A stretch of 64,000 nucleotides of DNA from assembly GCA_030159075.1 (NCBI GenBank), contig BROG01000029.1, positions 1,881,001-1,945,000 of the forward strand, read 5' to 3'. Below are positions 29,701 to 44,232 of the stretch, piece after piece; positions within the stretch are counted from its first letter, which is position 1; each line of letters starts with the position of its first letter. Origin of the DNA: Atrina japonica (taxonomy: Eukaryota > Mollusca > Bivalvia > Pterioida > Pinnidae). The position numbers were made by a program, and so were the translations under genes. A model generated the notes under the pieces. It saw nothing but the letters and a program-made list of their open reading frames with translations. It made no database searches and had not been told where the DNA came from.

Positions 29701-32700
29701 TAATGTGCTATTTGGTATTCCTTAAATAAAAACAAAGATGTAAATTTAATCATCTGTCTATTGAAAAAATACAATTATAGGCAAAAAATGAATTAGTGTA
29801 TCCCAAATTTTAATGTGGCAAAACTATATATTTTGAATTACATTAAAACTGATGAATTTATTTATAAGAAAAATATGGAAAAGTGGGGATTCAGAATTAA
29901 AAAGGGAATATTTTATCAACTTCAAGGCTGCATAAAGATATGAAAACAATAATAATAATTGAAATAATGTTCATAAGGATATTAATAATGGTATATGGTA
30001 CAAATGGATACAATTTTTTATTTCTAAATTGACACTATCGTCTCTAAATATGTCAGAATCATAATGAAAAACTATATGAGAGGATGGAAAGTGTTTGTTT
30101 GTTTGTTGTTGTTTTTTAAATGTCCCACTCAAGAATCTATCACTCATATGGAGATGTCACCAAATGCTGGTGAAGGGCTTCAAATTTTCGCCTATGCTCG
30201 GCACTTACGGCCATTGAGCAGTGAGGGTTCTTTAACGTGCCTACACCTACTGTGACATGGGACCTCGATTTTTACTGTCTTATTCCGAAGGAAAGGAAAC
30301 TGACCTACCACCAGCTGGACTTGAAACCACGACCTCACAATCAAGAGTCGAGAGCACTACAGATTGAGCCAGGCCGACTCAGGAAGGATAGTATTGTTTG
30401 TCCATTGTTTAAAAAATTTAAGATACCTTGTTTAAATACAATTATGCCTTACTTTTTATACTTTGTTAGAGGCATATTCAGTGTACATTTACGGTGGTGA
30501 AACCAGAGCTACCAAACTATAATATCATCAAATACCAGAAAATATGTTGTTTGGTTACCAATAAAATATTAAAAAACAAAAACAAAAAAATAATTATTTT
30601 TATAACAGATTTTACAATATCAATGACTCTGAATCCATAGATGCATCTAAAAACTGACCTACAAGGTAATGTGTAGAAAACTTCACTACATTTTTCTGAA
30701 ACTTGGATAAAACTACTTTATCAAAGCTTACCATGTAATGCATTCTTGACAGGATCCATCCCAAATGTACCCCTCCACAAGAATTGACTCTGACGACGAG
30801 CATTCATGGGGTCTGCTGGTCCCAGCAAGTCCAATAACTTTTTGACTGCATTTTCTCTCTGTAGAACCAAACTAACACAGGGGCCAGATGATAAATACTG
30901 TATATGCTGTTCAACACGCTCATTGGACTGCAATAAAAATGGTACAAAATAAGTGAAATCATACATGTATCATAATGAATTGAACTCAACTGGTATAGTC
31001 ATATAATAGGCAAAGTAAAATATGATAGCTCATTAAAATTCCAAAAAAAAACCCTGAATTGAGTAAAATCACATAACTGTAAATCAATTAGAATGTAATG
31101 AGCTCAATTAAATTCAGGTATATATAGCAAAGTCATTTAGAATTAGGTACCGTCATACCAAACATTGAGTCATAACTAAATCATCCTAGATCTCACTGAC
31201 TTAAGGCAACATACCAGATATGAGACAAAAACCTTGATTTATGTTATAGAAATCAAAATGCTGCAATCAGACTTACAGGCAAACAAAAACAATATGACTC
31301 CCAATCTTCAATCTCGGGGCATAATGGCAATTAACTATAGAAAAACAAGAGTACCACAAATGGCACAAGATATGCCGTGAACTTTTTATAATATCATTTC
31401 TAGTTATATGGTGCACTGAGGTCAATGTGGAACTCATCTGATGTATATTGGTATTGACTCTATGGACCAAGTTTCATCAACATTGGCGCGGTTAGGTGTT
31501 AGGGTGATGACAAGGAAAGTATCAGACAACTGGACAGAGGGACGACCAGAAGCCTCAACTAAAGACAGGCGTATACAAACAATTTACAATTTTATGTTAA
31601 TTACACTTACCAGTTCTCCTTTCTCATTTATTAATTTCATAGCCTCTTCTGGTTTCAAAATGAACAGTTTCATCCCAACGATTTTGAAACCTTCTTGCAT
31701 AATTTTTCGCAGGATTTTGGGGAAATGCTTTGTTAGAGCCCTGGGCTTGATAACAATCAAAGTTGTTATAGGTTGTGGACCAGACTGCATGATTTCAAAA
31801 ATGGCTTCATGGTTATCATTAGTCTTGTGAATCTGTGATCTGAAAAAAAATAAATAAAAAGTTTGTATCAGCTGTTACAAGTTACATTACATATGTGTCA
31901 TATTAATATCAATTATAAACCTTATATTTTCACAGATAATTTGTTGCTGCATGTGATATGTATAATCATGTGGTTGTTTACATGGTTTATGATAACAGAC
32001 TTTCTCGCACCCGAGATAGACCAACCTCTTTTTTTATCAGTACTGCAAAATTCTATCTGGAACTGATGATCCAGAAAACTTTGTATCTCTACACACATCG
32101 TCTGCATTGTTTGTAAACATAGTGGATCAAGGAGATTTTCGTACTGATTCTTTCAATTGTTAAAATTTAATCTGAATTGCACAAAAATCTTACCAAATTT
32201 GTTTGAAAGGAAATAAATATATGCGTGTAAAAAATGGGTTTATATTTGTTTGCGTATAGTGGGTGAAAAGGGGTGAGTGATGCGGTTATTAAAAAAAATC
32301 AAACTGATAAATATATGCATGTAAACAAATGGGATTTCAACCAATCAATGTGCGAGAAAAATAATCAATCACCACATTTGAGTTCCAGACAGAAAAAATA
32401 TCAGTCTCAGGCGTGATGAATCAATATCCCAACCTCTGCTAATTTAACACCTCGGTTAGGACTTACTGATCCATCCCACTGTCGACTGATATTTTTCTAT
32501 CTGGAACTCAAAGTGGAGCTAGATTCTGTTATCTATGATTATATACTATATAAGATCAGTGATATTGGGATTATGTATGACTTTAGAATATTGTATACCT
32601 CAAGGTTTTCTCCTAAGGTTATTTTCGTCATTTTACAACATAAAAACTTATTCACGCCATCTTAAATTCACTTCAAATCACCATTATCATATGGATGTCA

Positions 32701-33600
32701 TAAATGTCCATGCTTCAATTATTTAGCTGAAAGTTTCATCTTCATTTGAAGTTTGCCCTCTCATGTCATGGTGAAAATGGCAAAGATAAATGGGAGCAAA
32801 AATTTCCAGGCATACTGAAGTATAATGTAACTGTTTCGGGCTTTATAACACAACTATCTATGATAATATAATACTATATCATTGACAATAAGATTATGTA
32901 TGACTTTATAACACGGCTATCTACGATAATATAATACCATATCGCTGACAATAAGATTATGTATGACTGTAGAACAGTATTTACAATGCAGCTTTATGAC
33001 CATCAAACATTTTTAAAAATATGACAGCTTTGTTTACAATAAAGTGAGTATAAAGAATTATAAGTGTAATGTGAATGTTCATGTTCATCTAACATATTTA
33101 AAATACAACTTTAAAACTATGTAATTGTATTATGATTTAATTCCTTTCACAATAGTATACCTCTCTGAAAAGTCATAAAGTCATAAATGATTGAGGATCA
33201 AACAAAGGATAGATAAAGCAAAACTAGAACAACTGACCGTGATCCATGTCCATGAGAATGATAACGACTCTGCGGTAAATAGGGCAAAAGTATCCGAGAT
33301 TGTGGGTCTGGAAACAGCTCCTTTTCAGTAAAGAATGCCCTTGCAAATGAAAAAGCTTCTTCAGCATTCATAGACATGAGATAATCTATATGTCCTGCTT
33401 TAGATTGTCCAGGTTGTATAGAAGGAATGACACCTTGCAACTTATTGAAGGCATCAACACCCCTTAAGACCAAGACGACTGCTGGCTCTGTAAAAATTTA
33501 TGATAATGATTTTAGAATAAATTTACAACATATTCATAGTCAATTTAAAAATTAAAATTCCATATCATGCATCTGAGAGAGAGACAGAGAGAGAGAGAAG

Positions 33601-33642
<42 letters not shown>

Positions 33643-35535
33643 TGAAATAGAGACAACTGAAATAATGGAAAATACAATATTGTGATGATTATCTAGAACA
33701 AATTATGTGACAAAAAGCTTATTTATTTAATGCAAATATCATCTGATAACTGACAAAATCCGTTGTTACTGCCAACTAGCTTTTATCTGTTAAACTTCAA
33801 GGAATCACGCCTAATTCACATACCTGTCGTTAACAAATGTATGTTTTCTTTCCATTGCCTATCCCCTACTTCATATGGTGTCACTTCTTTAGCCTGGGTT
33901 GTTGTAAGAGAGGCAACCCATTTTATTCCCAGAAGCTCAAAGCCTTCTTTTAATGGCAAAACAGCAGGTGTCCTGCTATATGGTACCATGTTCAGTAGTT
34001 TTCCTAAAATAAATGATTCAATGACATCATATAAGAACTTAAATATTGCTAGCTGACTTCTAGATGTTTGTTTTATTTGTATTATACACAACAATTATTC
34101 AATTATCATTCTTTGATGGCACTTATAGAGAAAGCGCAGTTCGAACAGTGGAAGGCCATTCGTGAACCGAACTTATTGATTAGAAATTACCCAAAATGCA
34201 ACACTAAACTATCTTCCCATCTTCTTTCTCCAGAACATACCAAAATTCAACATTTCAAAAATGCTTTACCGGAAATAAACTCCTCATAGACCCCGGTTTG
34301 ATTCTCATATTCTAAATGCTTGACGTTATAATTTAACGATTATGTCATTTTGCGGGAAAGGTGTTGTCCTACTGAGGTCGTTTAGATTCCCAATGAATGC
34401 TGCGCTCTCTTTCAAGGCATTGCCTTAGTTCATATTATCTATGGCGGAGGAAAATGCAAAATAAAAGAGAAACTATGTGAATACAATTTTTGGTTCCAAT
34501 GAGGTCAAAAATAAAAGATGTTTGATGTGACCCTATTAACACATGAAAAAAAAAAGTTGATCCAAACGTTTTTTCAGGATTTTTGGCCATCATTTATATT
34601 TTTCATAATCTGGAATTTTGTGATTTTCATATCAGCATTAAAAGAACAATTTAAATATTATGCTTACTCACCCAACCACTTCTAAAACTTTTGGATCAGG
34701 CATATCAAATTAATAATTATTCAATCACAGTCTTGACCTAATGAAGTTTTTCTTTTCGATTAACTGTATTTTTACATCCCACCCAAGAATTTTTCACTTA
34801 AAAGGAGATGTCACCAGCTTCAGGAGAAGTGTCACAATTTTTGACATGTGCTATGGATATATACCAATGCCATGAGGACCTTATAATGTGCCAAACCTGC
34901 TAATATGACAAGCTACACACCTCCATTTTAAAGTCTATTAAGTTTATTAAGACTTTAATCATGGCCTAGTATCAGAAATGAAATATATGGCCTTTCGCTT
35001 CTGAGCAGAATGCCCTACCACCAGACCATAGCAAGTTAGTGATAAAACATAATTGCTTTCCAGTATAATATTATGAGAATTCTGTATATACTATTAGTAT
35101 TAGAATACTGTTTCATATAACTTACCTATAAAGAGTCCACAAGATTTTAAAATGTCATGACCTAGTAACATTACTACAGCGATCTGTTCAACTTCTGGGT
35201 TTGTGTACAGTTGTGGAACCACAAAACTATGGTTCACTTGGATCTCGTGATCAATACACTAAACCAAAATAAAAAAAAATCACTAAATAAAAATAAACAA
35301 TCACTTACAGTTACATTATGACTTATTTTCACCATTTTGCATACATAAACTTGCCAGTGTTTCAAAATTTTCATGGATGAGACAACGTGCAATGAAAATT
35401 TCCACACTGCACACAGCCAGTGTTTTGAAGGTTTTTTCACTAAGTCTCAGCTTAGCTGGGCTCCAAGATTTAGAATGCAAAGTCTTCCTATATAATTATA
35501 ATATTACATGTATACTTGATGTAATGGTTAATTTC

Positions 35536-35587
<52 letters not shown>

Positions 35588-38500
35588 CATATATATATAT
35601 ATATAGAATATAAAGTTTTGATTCATTATAAAAATAAAATTTATAATTTCGTTTTTGTTTTTAATTAATCAAATTAAAAAATTGGTATGATTCACAGATC
35701 TCAATTGTGATTCCATTGTATTTTTAACTTATTAAATAAATGTATAAAGTTTATTATTTTGTGGAGAGGAAATTTTGAGTGCCATTGTTCAAATTTTGGG
35801 ACATTTATCATTTTTGGGAGAAATTTTTTAAAAATCGGGAGAGAAGAGAGGTTTTTGAAAGAATGATCGGGAGGTCGGGAATTAGGGCCAAAATCAGGAG
35901 ACTTACATGGAAATCGGGACAGTAGGCAAGTCTGCATACATTCTTAAAATCTTAAATAAGCACTCTTAAGATACTGTAAAACCTTTTTTAGTGACCACCT
36001 ATGTGTAAAGACCACCTGGTCATAAAGACCGTTTTTTTCTTTTGCTGTCCCCAATAGTACCATTTGTGTACAAATCAACCCCTACATAAAGACCACCTCC
36101 CTATAACAGCTGGTTTTCTTGTGTCCCTAAGGAAGTTTCACTGTATATGAATGCATCAATAACAAAAAAAAAAAAACAAAAAAAAAAAAAAAAAATCAAT
36201 GCAAATTATTCATTCTCATCAAAATTGTTGTGTTAAGTAAAAGAACAATATATAGAGCACAAAATTTAGTCTGATCTGAAAATCATTTTGGATTATATTC
36301 TGAAGTTGTCTTTATGTTAGCAGTTAGTACCATTGCTATACAATAAATAGATAAAAATGTTCTATTGTAACAAATATATTGTAATTTTCATCTCAAAACA
36401 ATAATTTATCAGTTATACCATATACAGGCCACTCTCGATACCTCGAGTAAGTCCATGGGACCACCGAAAAACTTTTCAAAAAGGTTTCAAGAGTTCCGGA
36501 AATTGACATTCTGACCGATGTAGGTTTGTATTACTGAACAAAATAAGGGAGTTTGTTTTTGTAATTCGCATGAATTTTGTAATGAACAATCCCTGTACCT
36601 AGTTTTCAAACATAAACAATGTGTAAATACATTATCCGATTTGGATATAAAAGGCCGTTGATATATAAGGTATATAATGTTTCAGTAGCCTACTGTTCCG
36701 CTTGATCTAAAATTTATAATACCACTTGGCTGTGACACATTTTACTGTATTGTACTTCAAATTGTAGTCTATGACGCGTCTTTATACAGTTATTATGTTT
36801 TCATTGATCTTGATTAATTAACAAGCCTGTCAGCCACTATTCGATTAGGTCAGGACCTACTTGTCACCTGGTTATCGAAACACCTTTTGCTTAATCTTCC
36901 AGGTTAGGATACCGGTGTTGTTCTGGTTTACGGCATTGGCTTTTATGAACTTCGAGGTTTCGAGGGTTCAACATAAAGGAATATAAAAATCAAGACTTCA
37001 AATCGAATTTGAGGTTTCAAGAACTTCAATATTTTGATGTTAGAGAGATCAAGAGTTAATTTTCTTAGTTTATGAAGGGAAAAAATCGAGACCTGTACGG
37101 AACTTCAAGGTTTCGAGAACTTTGAGGTTTCGATGTTTGAGCCATCGAAAGTTACCTGTATTATATTAGTTTACATACAAGACTAAAAAATAACTAATAA
37201 AGAGTCTTCTCAAAAAAAAGCATAGTTGCTAAAACAATTAGGATGGCCAATACATAATAAAACAGAAGTATATCACATATAAATCAAGTTTACAGACTAT
37301 AAGCATACCTTGGTAAAATCCCCTCCGAGATTTGTAAGTAGTGTATCGGAGTATCTCGCTGCATGGAATAAATGCTTAGAAAACAGATCATGATCTGCCA
37401 ATTTCTGAATAGAACCTGAAATACAGATTTAAATTAAATGTAAACAAAGGTATTAACCAGTCTGGAAATGTTTATTTGAGTTATTATCATGATTTATGCC
37501 AATACAATGAGTATATGATAACATTCCACCTCTACCATCACACAAAATCTGAATTTGAAGTCTTTTCCAACCTGAGACTTCAACTTCTAATGTGGTGTAA
37601 CTAGCATAAGACCAATGCTATCTGTTCTATATAAGTCTATGGAATGATTTGAACCAGGATTCAAACTCAGAACTTCCCACTTACTAGGTGATTGATGTTA
37701 ACACTGAGCCAGTGTAAGTGGTGCCTTGTCCATAAATTTCTAGGTAAATCAAATTCTTGTATCGGTGAAATATATTACATGTACAGTGAAACTTGTATAT
37801 AACGACCTCCTTATGGACACAAGAAAACCAGTCTTTATAGGGAGGTGGTCTTTATTCAGAGGTTGATTTGTACACAACTGGTACTATTGGGGACAGCAAC
37901 ACCCCCCCTAAAAAAAACGGTCTTTGTGACCAGTTGGTCTTTACACACAGGTGGTCACTGAAGCAGGTTTTACTGTATCTTAACTACGGGTGCTCTTTAA
38001 CAGATTATTTGATAGTAAAGTTAAAAATTCATTTTTGCATAAACTTATAATTTCGTTTTTGATAAATACATGATAAGTTAAATCATCAACTAAAACTAAT
38101 GACATATATTTTTGGTTATTACTAGAGGAGTTGAACATAATTACATTGACTTAAAGCAATATAAATATTGTATACGGGTAAATTTTTGCTCATGTTTAAT
38201 ATTCACCATTTTTTGTCTTTAGGGTGAATTTAAAAGGAAAATGTTCAAGCTAAATAATCAAAGCACAGACATATTGTCACCCATGAGACTGGCAATTTAG
38301 GCTGAATTTAAGCCTGGGTGAAGTTTTTTCTGTCGATAAAGGACGAAAATAACGGGGCGAAAAATTCCAGGTATACAATAATTAAGAAAGCCTGTAATTT
38401 GACACTTTTCTGCAGGAATTTCATAGTTTTTATAATATGAATAAGGAACCTACAATATATCGTAAGATAATAAAGTTCATTTTAACCATGCAGTATGTTG

Positions 38501-41500
38501 TAATTTTGAGTGCATTTTTAAAGCAATGGAATGGGTGACTTTTCTCTCAAAAAATTGAAAATTTTATGGTAGAAAAAATTTGAATGAAATTTCATGGAAA
38601 TCCGTGAAAGAGCACATATAAAATCTAAGGCTCTTTTTTGCCTGTGTGCAGCGTGGTTCAAAACACCGCAAAATCCCCTAATTAGAAGCAACAGTACCTA
38701 TTACTGACACATACCCATGATTCCCTGTAAAGTAAGTTGCATCATGCATGCTTCGATCAAACTAGCAGCGCTGTGGGCAGCATTCTCCTTCTCCAGCAGC
38801 AAAATTGTACACGGAGACACTGCTTCAGTATTCTTACTTTGGTGGCTTGTACTTACTGCATGTTCACCAATGGATACCGATGGAGTGCCTGGACAGAATG
38901 TTGAGAACAGGTCTGAATCGATTCCTGGAAATGCAAAGGGGTCGTTATAAACTTGTATAATGTACAAAAAAATGTACATGAATGTCAATAATGATTTGTC
39001 TGATTGATGGAATGCCAATCCTTCTATAATTTAGGTACATCAACAAGATACACTATATCTTTAAATATACTAAACATGTATAAGACAAACAGAAAAGATC
39101 AAATTCTCAAAATTTTACACATCGACCTTTCAAAGTAGGGAAAATTCCATTTAAAAAAATGTATTTTAGAGTCTTGAGAGGTTTTAATGGTAATTTAAGT
39201 ATAATGCACAAAGATACTGGGAACCAGTCCCAGACACATAAGAACAATATGAACCTATCTTAAGAAAATTCTCAACTTAACCTGTTAAATAGTCTATCAA
39301 ATTTCAGGATAAGCCAAAGCTAAGCAAATATTTTAGTCTTAAGTAATTCCTAAAAATGGAGGATACCCCTCCCTCATGTCTGCATGTGATGTTTAACTTA
39401 TGGGCAAAACCAAAGAACCTTAAGATCAGCTTACCTAAACAACTGGCTTTCTTTGCCGTAAGCCGAGATCGCCTAATACCTCGAATCTGATAGCCTCGCC
39501 TCTGACAAGTTGCCATAATAATTCCAATACATTTAGGTGGTACATGAGCAGATAATATTAAGAATATATCACTTTTTGTGGTTGCTGAGAGACCTGCTGG
39601 GGGTCTTTGATGCTCATTCTTGGACATTTCTTCTTTATCATCCGAGGATGACAATTTCTTTGTTTTGCGTCCTTTTGAGGTTCCACTCTGTATGTTATCT
39701 TTCCTTGTGTATGGTGTACCTACATCTATTACACCACCAGGTGGCACACGCCCTCCAAACCACCTTGTTAATTCAGTCTGAACTCTGGATGGATTTCTGG
39801 GACAAAACAAAAGACACTCTTCTCTAGAACTTCCACCATATAATGCACACAGAGAATTAGGATCAGTTCTTCTAGCCAAAACTGGATCTGAAGGACCAAT
39901 TGCATCCAGCCATATTGACCTTGAAAAGGTCCCTCGTAAACCTATGGCCAGGATAGGCCCAATTTTGTTTAACAAGTCTGTGTCTGAATGAGCACCTTCT
40001 GTTTCATTCGGAACATTTGGTTTACCCGAAGCATTGTTCAACAGTTCAGCACTTGGATACACAAGTCTAACCCCAGCTAGGTCCAGTCCTTCTTGTAATA
40101 TTCTGTTAAATATTCCCATCATGTCTCTGGGATCATGAAATATTTTTTTGTACACTAAAGACATTGTAATCTGTGTGTCATACAGTACTTCACTATCGTT
40201 CAATATTTGTTCAAAAGACGACTCATCATTGTCCACTGTCTGCCAGAAAAATCCTAACGATGTGTTAAACACTTTCTGAGCTGCACTTAAGTCAGGATTA
40301 ATCTGTACAAAAGTCGACAGAGGTTTTGTGGTAATATTTGGGAGAGGTGGTCTGTAAATGTACTTTGGTGGCTCCTCTGAGTTCCCCGTGGGACATGGCA
40401 CCTCCACTGACACCATGTCTTGTAACCAGGGACAGACAGAGTGAAGTGTGTTTGTCGACAAAAACTTAGAAACCATATGTTGAAATGGGGAACTGTCTTT
40501 TACTTCATCTTTGAGCTAAAATAAAAGATAAAAATAAATGTTTTAGTCCAAGTGTCTGTACATTTCATGAAGTTGCCATGTATACAGATGATTTTCAGTA
40601 CATATACAAAATGTAATTGTATGTCAACAGGAAGAACAAGGATGTTTTGGTTCCAAGAAGTCAAGTTTTAGGAAGTAATAAATTGATGTACAGTTATTTT
40701 ATCATGAAGCTTAAAAAATATGTTAGCTCCACTCATATGCCATGCAGGGTATTGCAGACCCTGGATACACAAATCGCTACTGTATAGCTGCACGTAGGGG
40801 ATTTAATTTCATTATATTTACAGTCATAGAAAATACTGTGAAGTTAAATACCCGTGAATATAATATCTTATACTTGTGAAGTGTTAGAAAAACAATTCCT
40901 AACTTATCTTGTGAGAAATTTAATACCTGTGAGTAAGATTATCTAAAAAAAATAGTGAAATTTTCTCCATGTGAAATTAAACAGCTATACAGTATATGTT
41001 TACATACTTTGTTTATCAATATGTTATCATACCTGTTCTTCACGACTATCATAATTCAATATTTTTATAATACATTTTGCTGTGTACTAAAAGTTTATAT
41101 TAAACATGTCATAAAGATATGCAAAGTACAGTGCAACCTGCCTTAAGAGACCATCCCATATGGCACTGAAATGTGGTCTTTCAAGACAGGTGGTCTCTTA
41201 AAAGAGGTTTTAGTGATTATTTAACCAAGTGGTTTTTATAATGTGATCCTAAAAGAGAGGTGGTCTTTCAAGACAGGTTTCAATTTGTACACTGAAAATG
41301 CAGGTTTATCTAATAATATGACTTTCAGGACATTAAAGTTTAATCATTATCTATTGTTTATTTTGATAAACAACTATAATCATCAAACATGACAAGTGTT
41401 GATTATAGGAAAACAATTTTAAAACAAATTATGTGTAATTGCCTTTAAACATTGAAGTTTAAACTGTCCAGTCAGTGTCATTTATTAATACACACACAAT

Positions 41501-44165
41501 TCAGTAGTGAAATTCTCAACATAAAGGAAAGTGCTATTAACATTCTCAATCTTACTGGGCCTCAGTCCCATTGCCAAAATAAGCTGTGTGAGCTCTGAGA
41601 GTTATACTATGGACTTACCTTAGATTTCTTTACTTTTCCTTGTATAGACTTAGCATCAAACTGCTCAGCAGGTGTGATTGTCACAAACAGATACAGATGT
41701 TCATCCATCCATAACTGTTGTAGTCCCAGTACATAGAATGGAGGCTCATAAATTGTGACATTTTCTGGTTTTTTGCTGTCCAGCTTAGATTGGAGAAAAC
41801 TATAATTTTCTGGTACAAGTGACAATAACCATGACAACAGAACCGTATAACTGGCTGACAAACCCACTCCTGCAAAATAATATGATGGCTAAGATATAGT
41901 TTGGTAATAAAAGAATCTATAATATAAAAGAAATGACAACAGAACCGTATAACTGGCTGACAAACCCACTCCTACATAATAATATGATGGCTAAGATACA
42001 GTTTTGTAATAAATGAATCTATGATATAAAAGAAATGACAACAGAACCGTATAACTGGCTGACAAACCCACTCCTACAAAATAATATGATGGCTAAGATA
42101 CAGTTTTGTAATAAATGAATCTATGATATAAAAGAAATGACAACAGAACCGTATAACTGGCTGACAAACCCACTCCTACAAAATAATATGATGGCTAAGA
42201 TACAGTTTTGTAATAAATGAATCTATGATATAAAAGAAATGACAACAGAACCGTATAACTGGCTGACAAACCCACTCCTACAAAATAATATGATGGCTAA
42301 GATACAGTTTTGTAATAAATGAATCTATGATATAAAAGAAATGACAACAGAACCATATAACTGGCTGACAAACTCACTCCTACAAAATGATGGCTAAGAT
42401 ACAGTTTTGTAATAAATGAATCTATGATATAAAAAGAAAGTTATTTTACAGTGTTAACCAATAAACAAGTGTCCCAACTGAAATTGTGACTCACTTTTGA
42501 CTCCAATCCTGTGTAATTGCAGGGTGGATAAAATGATTTACTGTTTGTTGTAATTATGTATTGTTAATAAATAAAAGATTACAACTTTCTTTTTTATAAC
42601 AGCCCCTTAATTCTTTTTCTTTACTCACAGAATACTACAAAAGATTCAAACAGATTGCCAACTGGCCATTATATTAACCTTCATTTGAACTTTAAAGTCA
42701 TTCTCCCAAGGGTGCTTTTTATGAATAAAATTTGCTGGACAGTTCTTGAGAAAAAAATTTGAAAATGTTTAAGTTTCACAGAGAAAGACAGAGAACTGAA
42801 GACAAACTTTGATCAGAATAGCTTTGCTAAGCTAAAAATAAACATTATACAATACCTGTATCAACACTTTTGTTTGTTTTTCCTCTGTGTAAGATAATTT
42901 CCCCATTGCTGGACAAGTGTATGGTCAATAACAAGACTTCCTGTTCTGGGGGCAATATTGAGGGTAGACTCTTTGGGGCTGGTTCATATGAAGCCTCCTA
43001 CAAAAGTAAGCAAAGCATGTAGGTAAATAATAATCACTTGTTTCACTTTAATGTCACCATTCTAAAGCAAATATAGTTTATAGATTAAGCAGTATGAATA
43101 GTAGAATGGTGTCATCTTATGTAAATCAAAATATTCAAATATTTCTATTGTGAATGAAACATAAACTTTACATATAATGTATACCTTATAGGAATTCAAA
43201 GCAGAAAATATTCAAAGAAATCTTATGTACCCCCCAAAAAAAAGTATGAGAAAAAAGACTTTCGGCACAATACGTCTCCCATATATATATATATATTTGA
43301 CCTTTGACTTTTGACCTTACAGATACTTACCATATCAAAGAGAACAGGTGTGGTCTCAGCACAGTCTTGTTTACCACTAACAGATGCTGTTGGTCTCAGT
43401 GCATCTAATCTCTTAGACAGTCTCAATCGAGCCTGTCTTTCTGCCTCTCTCTCTTCTCGTTGTTTCCTAAAATAAACAAAATCAAGTTATATTCATGGAA
43501 AGGTATGAAAAACTTTACCGCCCTCTACTATACTCTAGCATAATGTATATAATATCAATTGCAATGAATCCTCAGAATTATCATGTTTGATTATTTACTG
43601 ACCATCTACCACCCACTCTATTACATTCTATCATTTAGGTATATAACGGCTAGATGATGAATAATACAAGCAATCTTGAGCAACTATGTGACTAATTTTT
43701 GTCTATATCTAAGAATCTTAGTTGAGAATTTTAATGTTGAAATTGTTCTGAATCCTTTTTTTTTCATTCTTAGATAAAAGGTAATAAAAAAAACAGTCTA
43801 AAGCAATTGCTTAATTCATTTTTTGTCTTCATCTGAGATGAAAATTGAAAAGTTGAATTCCAAATCTTTTTTGTCTACACTATTAGATTTGGGTAATTCC
43901 ATACAAGTAAAGATTGCAAACCTGGCCAGCTCGGCTTTTCTTTGTTTCTCTTTTTCCTCTTCTATGGCTTTCTTTCTTGCTGCTATTTGAGCTGCTTGAA
44001 CAGGATCAATTTCATCGTCGGGTTCCCCGGCTCCCTGAGCTCTTGAAGCCAGTCTATTGTCATACTCACTCAGGTCTATCACTCGCTGTGGAGGTTTGAC
44101 AGGTTCTGACCTATTTTTTCAGAGATGAATATCTATTATTATGTGGCTTAAGTTTCACTTAATAA

Positions 44166-44232
<67 letters not shown>

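Larger units (their letters stand above)
27886..31839 (-). other. NDK-like module 4 with conserved active-site signature (coding exons 18-20)
   Basis: Exons 31611-31839, 30732-30927 and 27886-27980 form the most canonical module. It has TTLIVIKPRAL (Lys1462, equivalent to Lys12 of human NDK), EGFKIVGMKLF, SGPCVSLVLQRENAVKK, LGPADPMNARR, LWRGTFG (Arg1559, equivalent to Arg105) and NALHGST (Asn1569, His1572, Ser1574, equivalent to Asn115, the phosphohistidine His118 and Ser120). Spacing from Lys to His is 110 residues against 106 in the enzyme. The HGS motif is split by the intron between 30732 and 27980. The Arg88 position looks replaced. The fold is clear; catalytic activity is an inference. 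Confidence 0.8.
33238..35258 (-). other. NDK-like module 3 (coding exons 15-17)
   Basis: Exons 35126-35258, 33824-34003 and 33238-33487 encode in order a strand and helix (EQIAVVMLLGHDIL), the family-like EGFELLGIKWVAS, and EPAVVLVLRGVDAFNKLQ. The end of 33238-33487 is histidine-rich (SRYHSHGHGSRS). It lies near where an NDK active site would be, but the spacing is wrong, so I do not call a catalytic His. The module is best described as degenerate. Confidence 0.55.
40515..42997 (-). other. Unassigned central segment (coding exons 10-11 and the start of 12, residues about 647-890)
   Basis: Exons 42856-42997 and 41619-41869 encode a folded-looking segment that I do not recognise. It has a hydrophobic strand (VLLLTIHLSSNG), a basic turn (LHRGKTNKS), a helix (YTVLLSWLLSLVPENY) and an aromatic stretch (WMDEHLYLFVTITPAEQ). 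It leads into the large exon at 39435-40515, whose first 110 residues carry a Pro-rich linker (YRPPLPNI) before NDK-like module 1. It is joined to its neighbours only by intact splice phases. Confidence 0.55.

Noticed and set aside
30064..30500. Open frames of 63 and 87 codons
   Set aside because: They fall in the SINE-like copy A.
35377..35613. 78-codon open frame
   Set aside because: Ends in translated CA/TA microsatellite, overlapping no exon signal.
39537..39827. 96-codon plus frame
   Set aside because: Shadow of the large minus-strand coding exon.
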